In this document: piece after piece, positions 61,349 through 64,000 of the stretch
Numbering within the stretch: the first letter of the stretch is position 1
Layout of the letters: the number at the start of each line of letters is the position of its first letter
Assembly: GCA_015075185.1 (NCBI GenBank)
Contig: JABTUW010000001.1
Location: 1,736,001 to 1,800,000, forward strand
Reading direction: 5' to 3'
Source of the DNA: Anaerolineales bacterium
GTDB taxonomy: Bacteria > Chloroflexota > Anaerolineae > 4572-78 > J111
Length of the DNA: 64,000 nt
Translations under genes and position numbers: made by a program
The notes under the pieces: model-generated
What the model was told of the DNA's origin: nothing
What the model saw: the letters and a program-made list of their open reading frames with translations, nothing else
Databases searched by the model: none

Positions 61349-62602
61349 ATGAACATGGCTCAACTCGAGGCCAAAACCCTTGAAGACCTGCGCGGTTTGG
61401 CCAGGGAATTTGAAATTTCCGGCTACAGTAAGCTTAAAAAGGACGATCTCATCCTCAAAATTCTTAAAAACAATGCCGAAACCCAGGGGTTTATCTTTGG
61501 CGGCGGCGTGCTCGAAATTATTCAGGATGGTATTGGTTTTCTACGCTCGGTAGACTTGTTGCCCGGCCCGGACGATATTTACGTCTCGCAGAGTCAAATC
61601 CGGCGCTTCGGCTTGCGTACCGGCGATATGGTTATCGGGCAGGTGCGCCCACCCAAAGATACCGAGAAGTATTTCGGCCTGCTGCGCGTCGAGGCCGTCA
61701 ATGGGCTTGACCCGGAAACGGCCAAGCAGCGCCCCGTCTTTGAGCGGCTTACCCCTATTTTCCCCCACCAGCGGCTCAGACTGGAAACACAGCGCGATAT
61801 TCTGTCTACCCGGCTCTTGGACATCCTGGCACCTATCGGCCGGGGCCAGCGCGGCCTGATTGTTTCGCCGCCCAAAGCCGGCAAGACGACCATCCTCAAA
61901 CAAATCGCCAACGGCATCAGCGCCAATCACCAGGATGTGCATATGATGGTCGTCCTGATTGGCGAGCGCCCCGAAGAAGTCACCGATATGGACCGCTCCG
62001 TAGATGCCGAAGTGATGGCCGCTACTTTTGACGATCCCGAATCTGACCAAACCCGTGTGGCCGAAATGGCCCTGGCCAAAGCCAAGCGCCTGGTCGAAGG
62101 TGGGCGTGATGTGATCATTCTAATGGACTCGCTCACCCGCCTGGCCCGGGCCTACAACCTGGTAGTGCCGCCCAGCGGCCGAACCTTATCCGGCGGTATT
62201 GATCCGGCGGCTCTGTACCCGCCCAAGCGTTTCTTTGGCGCGGCTCGCAATATCGAAGAGGGGGGCAGCCTGACCATTATCGCCACCTGCTTGGTAGATA
62301 CCGGCAGCCGCATGGACGACGTGATCTATGAAGAGTTCAAAGGGACGGGCAATATGGAAATGCACCTCAGCCGCAAACTGGCCGAACGGCGCTTCTTCCC
62401 GGCCATTGATATCGAGCGATCCAGCACCCGCCGCGAAGATTTGTTGCTACCCCCCGAAGACCTGGCCAAAGTTTGGACCCTGCGCCGGATGATTACGGCT
62501 GTTGGCGGCGGTCCCGAGGCGACCGAAATGATTCTGGAGCGCCTGCCTAAAACCGATAACAACGCCGAATTTTTAGCCACCCTGAATAAAGAGATTTATT
62601 GA
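61349..62602 (+). CDS. rho: transcription termination factor Rho
   Basis: Hexameric RNA helicase that ends untranslated transcripts, 417 residues, the usual length. The N-terminal helix ([15 protein letters not shown]) and the RNA-binding domain with GIGFLR (61-66) are followed by the ATPase core: Walker A PPKAGKTT (174-181), [13 protein letters not shown], and Walker [26 protein letters not shown] and [13 protein letters not shown] SSTRREDLL close the core. aggag lies before the ATG. It has its own strong promoter, a long leader and a strong intrinsic terminator. Confidence 0.97.
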   Translation: MNMAQLEAKTLEDLRGLAREFEISGYSKLKKDDLILKILKNNAETQGFIFGGGVLEIIQDGIGFLRSVDLLPGPDDIYVSQSQIRRFGLRTGDMVIGQVRPPKDTEKYFGLLRVEAVNGLDPETAKQRPVFERLTPIFPHQRLRLETQRDILSTRLLDILAPIGRGQRGLIVSPPKAGKTTILKQIANGISANHQDVHMMVVLIGERPEEVTDMDRSVDAEVMAATFDDPESDQTRVAEMALAKAKRLVEGGRDVIILMDSLTRLARAYNLVVPPSGRTLSGGIDPAALYPPKRFFGAARNIEEGGSLTIIATCLVDTGSRMDDVIYEEFKGTGNMEMHLSRKLAERRFFPAIDIERSSTRREDLLLPPEDLAKVWTLRRMITAVGGGPEATEMILERLPKTDNNAEFLATLNKEIY

Positions 62603-62631
62603 TCTACGGCAGTTGGCTATTTGACATATTG

Positions 62632-62667
62632 AAAGAGGTCCGCTATCATGCGGACCTCTTTTGTGTT
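62632..62667 (+). terminator. Rho-independent terminator of rho
   Basis: aaagaggtccgc and gcggacctcttt form a 12-bp stem around tatcat, followed by tgtgttt. Its lower stem (aaagaggt/acctcttt) is the same as in the terminator at 40181. Confidence 0.85.
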
Positions 62668-62732
62668 TAGGCCGATTTTTTAGGCATATCTGCCTAAGCA
62701 ATGTTGCTTAGAATGCTTGTCATCTAAAGTGT

Positions 62733-63935
62733 ATGCAGCAACCGCTTAGCAAAAAATATCCCAAGAGCAGTTCTCGAGCAACTCCGCCAGCCCAGACTGT
62801 ACCTGATGCCTCTGGCGTATCTAGCCTGGCAGGTCTGGTTAATCCACACCCGTTCAATCTCACGCGGATGGTCGAGATAACTTCCTATTGGCTCAAAAAT
62901 TCTGCCAGCAGCGAAGCACTCTTTAGCCGCACCTCGGCTCACCTCATCGTAATTTTGCTGGTAGCCCTGACCCTCGGCGTGGGCAGTATGCAAATTCAGT
63001 TGGGCCGGATTAGCGCGCTGCGACCCTTTCAACAGACCACCCTCATTGATCCTGTTGCAGCGGCTCCCAGCGTTGACGAAGAAACCGGTGCTCCTCTAAC
63101 CTTGCCCAGCCAGTTGAATGATTTCCTGGACGATGTGCTGGTCTCAGCAGCAGTGCCTCACACCATCGTTCCCGAGCGCGCCCGCGAACAGATCTCTACC
63201 TATGAAGTGCAAAGCGGCGACACCATCTACGGTATTGCCGGCAAATTTGGCCTGGACCCGGAAACGATTATGTGGTCGAATCCGGACCTGGAAAAAGCTC
63301 CTGACTTGTTAAGTATCGGCCAGCAGTTAACCATCTTGCCGACTAACGGCGTTTACCATCAAGTCGGCGAAGGCGATACCTTGCAAGGTATTGCCGATAC
63401 CTTTAAGGTAGACCCTTCCGCTATTTTGAATTACTCGCTCAACGAACTCGACCCGGATAACCCGGTGATAACACCGGGGCAGTGGCTGGTGGTGCCGGGT
63501 GGCAGCAAGCCCTTTATTCCCCGGACGGTGGTGGCCTACTACACCGGCGAAATCCCTGAAGGGGCCAGCGAAGGAACCGGCACATTTGCCTGGCCGGCCA
63601 GCGGCACAATATATCAAGGATTCTTCCCCTGGCACCCAGCCATTGACATCGCCGCCTATATCGGCGCACCGGTGCTGGCCGGCGATTCCGGCTACGTTAT
63701 TGTCGCCGGTTGGAGCGATGTCGGCTACGGTTACCATCTCGTCATTGATCACGGCAACGGCTATCAAACCCTATATGCCCACCTCAACTCCATTTACGTG
63801 AACGTGGGCGATAATGTGGCTCAGGGTCAGCAGATCGGTGAGATGGGCAACACCGGCAACGCCACCGGCCCCCATCTTCATTTTGAAATTCGCCAGAACA
63901 CCGTCGTGCGCAACCCGATTGGGATTTTACCGTAG
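62733..63935 (+). CDS. membrane-anchored LysM/M23 peptidase
   Basis: A 400-residue murein endopeptidase-like protein. A polar N-terminus, one membrane segment (about 68-86), two LysM domains (about 156-203 and 207-255; VQSGDTIYGIA, VGEGDTLQGIA) and a C-terminal M23 domain. Metal-binding residues are His301 and Asp305 in WHPAIDI and His383 in GPHLHFE; the catalytic His is probably His350 (YAHLNS) or His381. All ligands are kept, so it is probably an active endopeptidase rather than an EnvC-like regulator. No Shine-Dalgarno is clear; taaagt lies just upstream of the ATG and may be a -10 box of a short-leader promoter. It follows the rho terminator. Confidence 0.93.
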   Translation: MQQPLSKKYPKSSSRATPPAQTVPDASGVSSLAGLVNPHPFNLTRMVEITSYWLKNSASSEALFSRTSAHLIVILLVALTLGVGSMQIQLGRISALRPFQQTTLIDPVAAAPSVDEETGAPLTLPSQLNDFLDDVLVSAAVPHTIVPERAREQISTYEVQSGDTIYGIAGKFGLDPETIMWSNPDLEKAPDLLSIGQQLTILPTNGVYHQVGEGDTLQGIADTFKVDPSAILNYSLNELDPDNPVITPGQWLVVPGGSKPFIPRTVVAYYTGEIPEGASEGTGTFAWPASGTIYQGFFPWHPAIDIAAYIGAPVLAGDSGYVIVAGWSDVGYGYHLVIDHGNGYQTLYAHLNSIYVNVGDNVAQGQQIGEMGNTGNATGPHLHFEIRQNTVVRNPIGILP

Positions 63936-63939
63936 GTTT

Positions 63940-64000
63940 TTACACTCCGGCCAATTCTTTCCCCTTTTCTAACATCGTCTTCACCGCCTCTTCACTGCCT
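63940..64000 (-). CDS. C-terminal end of a minus-strand gene, partial
   Basis: On the minus strand a frame enters from the window edge and reads GSEEAVKTMLEKGKELAGV, then TAA. The codon use and helical pattern look like the end of a real protein. Too short to name. Confidence 0.5.
   Translation of the reverse strand, partial: GSEEAVKTMLEKGKELAGV

Overview
The window is most likely from a member of the Chloroflexota (Anaerolineae-like); this is inference. The signs are secreted proteins with long Pro/Thr linkers, a repeat of the DATATAQA type, a secreted-protein tail ending in YLPVILKK, lamin-tail-domain proteins, and a mixed set of two-component hybrids, Opp transporters and central-metabolism genes. 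The gene density is that of an ordinary chromosome. There is no phage and no CRISPR array; one intact insertion sequence is present.

Layout. 1-5.1 kb: alpha/beta hydrolase (cut by the window edge), a MITE-like element, an SsuBC-type ABC importer pair without its binding protein, a UbiA-type prenyltransferase, a NUDIX-like protein and an FMN-binding protein. 5.1-7.8 kb: NYN RNase-like gene, then two histidine kinase genes. 7.8-10.7 kb: three envelope proteins with Pro/Thr linkers. 10.8-18.6 kb: comEC (broken by a frameshift), selD (with an in-frame UGA read as selenocysteine), HtrA-like protease, upp, DMT permease and an orphan hsdM, then tRNA-Val on the minus strand. 19-20.8 kb: membrane-anchored glycosidase. 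21-31.5 kb: a sensory cluster of cheR, cheB, a periplasmic binding lipoprotein, a 1,418-residue hybrid kinase with three receivers, a receiver-kinase, an IS5-like element and a second binding lipoprotein. 31.5-40.1 kb: mltG, def, aceE, aceF, an orphan MNT nucleotidyltransferase with a HEPN stub, GT2 and a nitrilase-family amidase. 40.6-55 kb, minus strand: a giant LTD/PHP/OB surface protein, SDR, an unusual c-type cytochrome and a complete Opp importer with two binding proteins. 55-64 kb: unknown gene, remnant of a DUF11-type protein, glycogen-synthase-like enzyme, membrane YvcK, gap, rho with a long leader, LysM/M23 peptidase, and the end of one more minus-strand gene.

The most striking signal outside genes is a set of intergenic hairpins built from short degenerate words. 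Each locus has its own word, but the same words return at distant loci. One word sits in frame inside a coding region and another overlaps a start codon. Two intergenic regions hold nested palindromes, one inside another. The strongest single gene-level correction is selD: its true N-terminus lies upstream of a UGA and would be lost in routine annotation.
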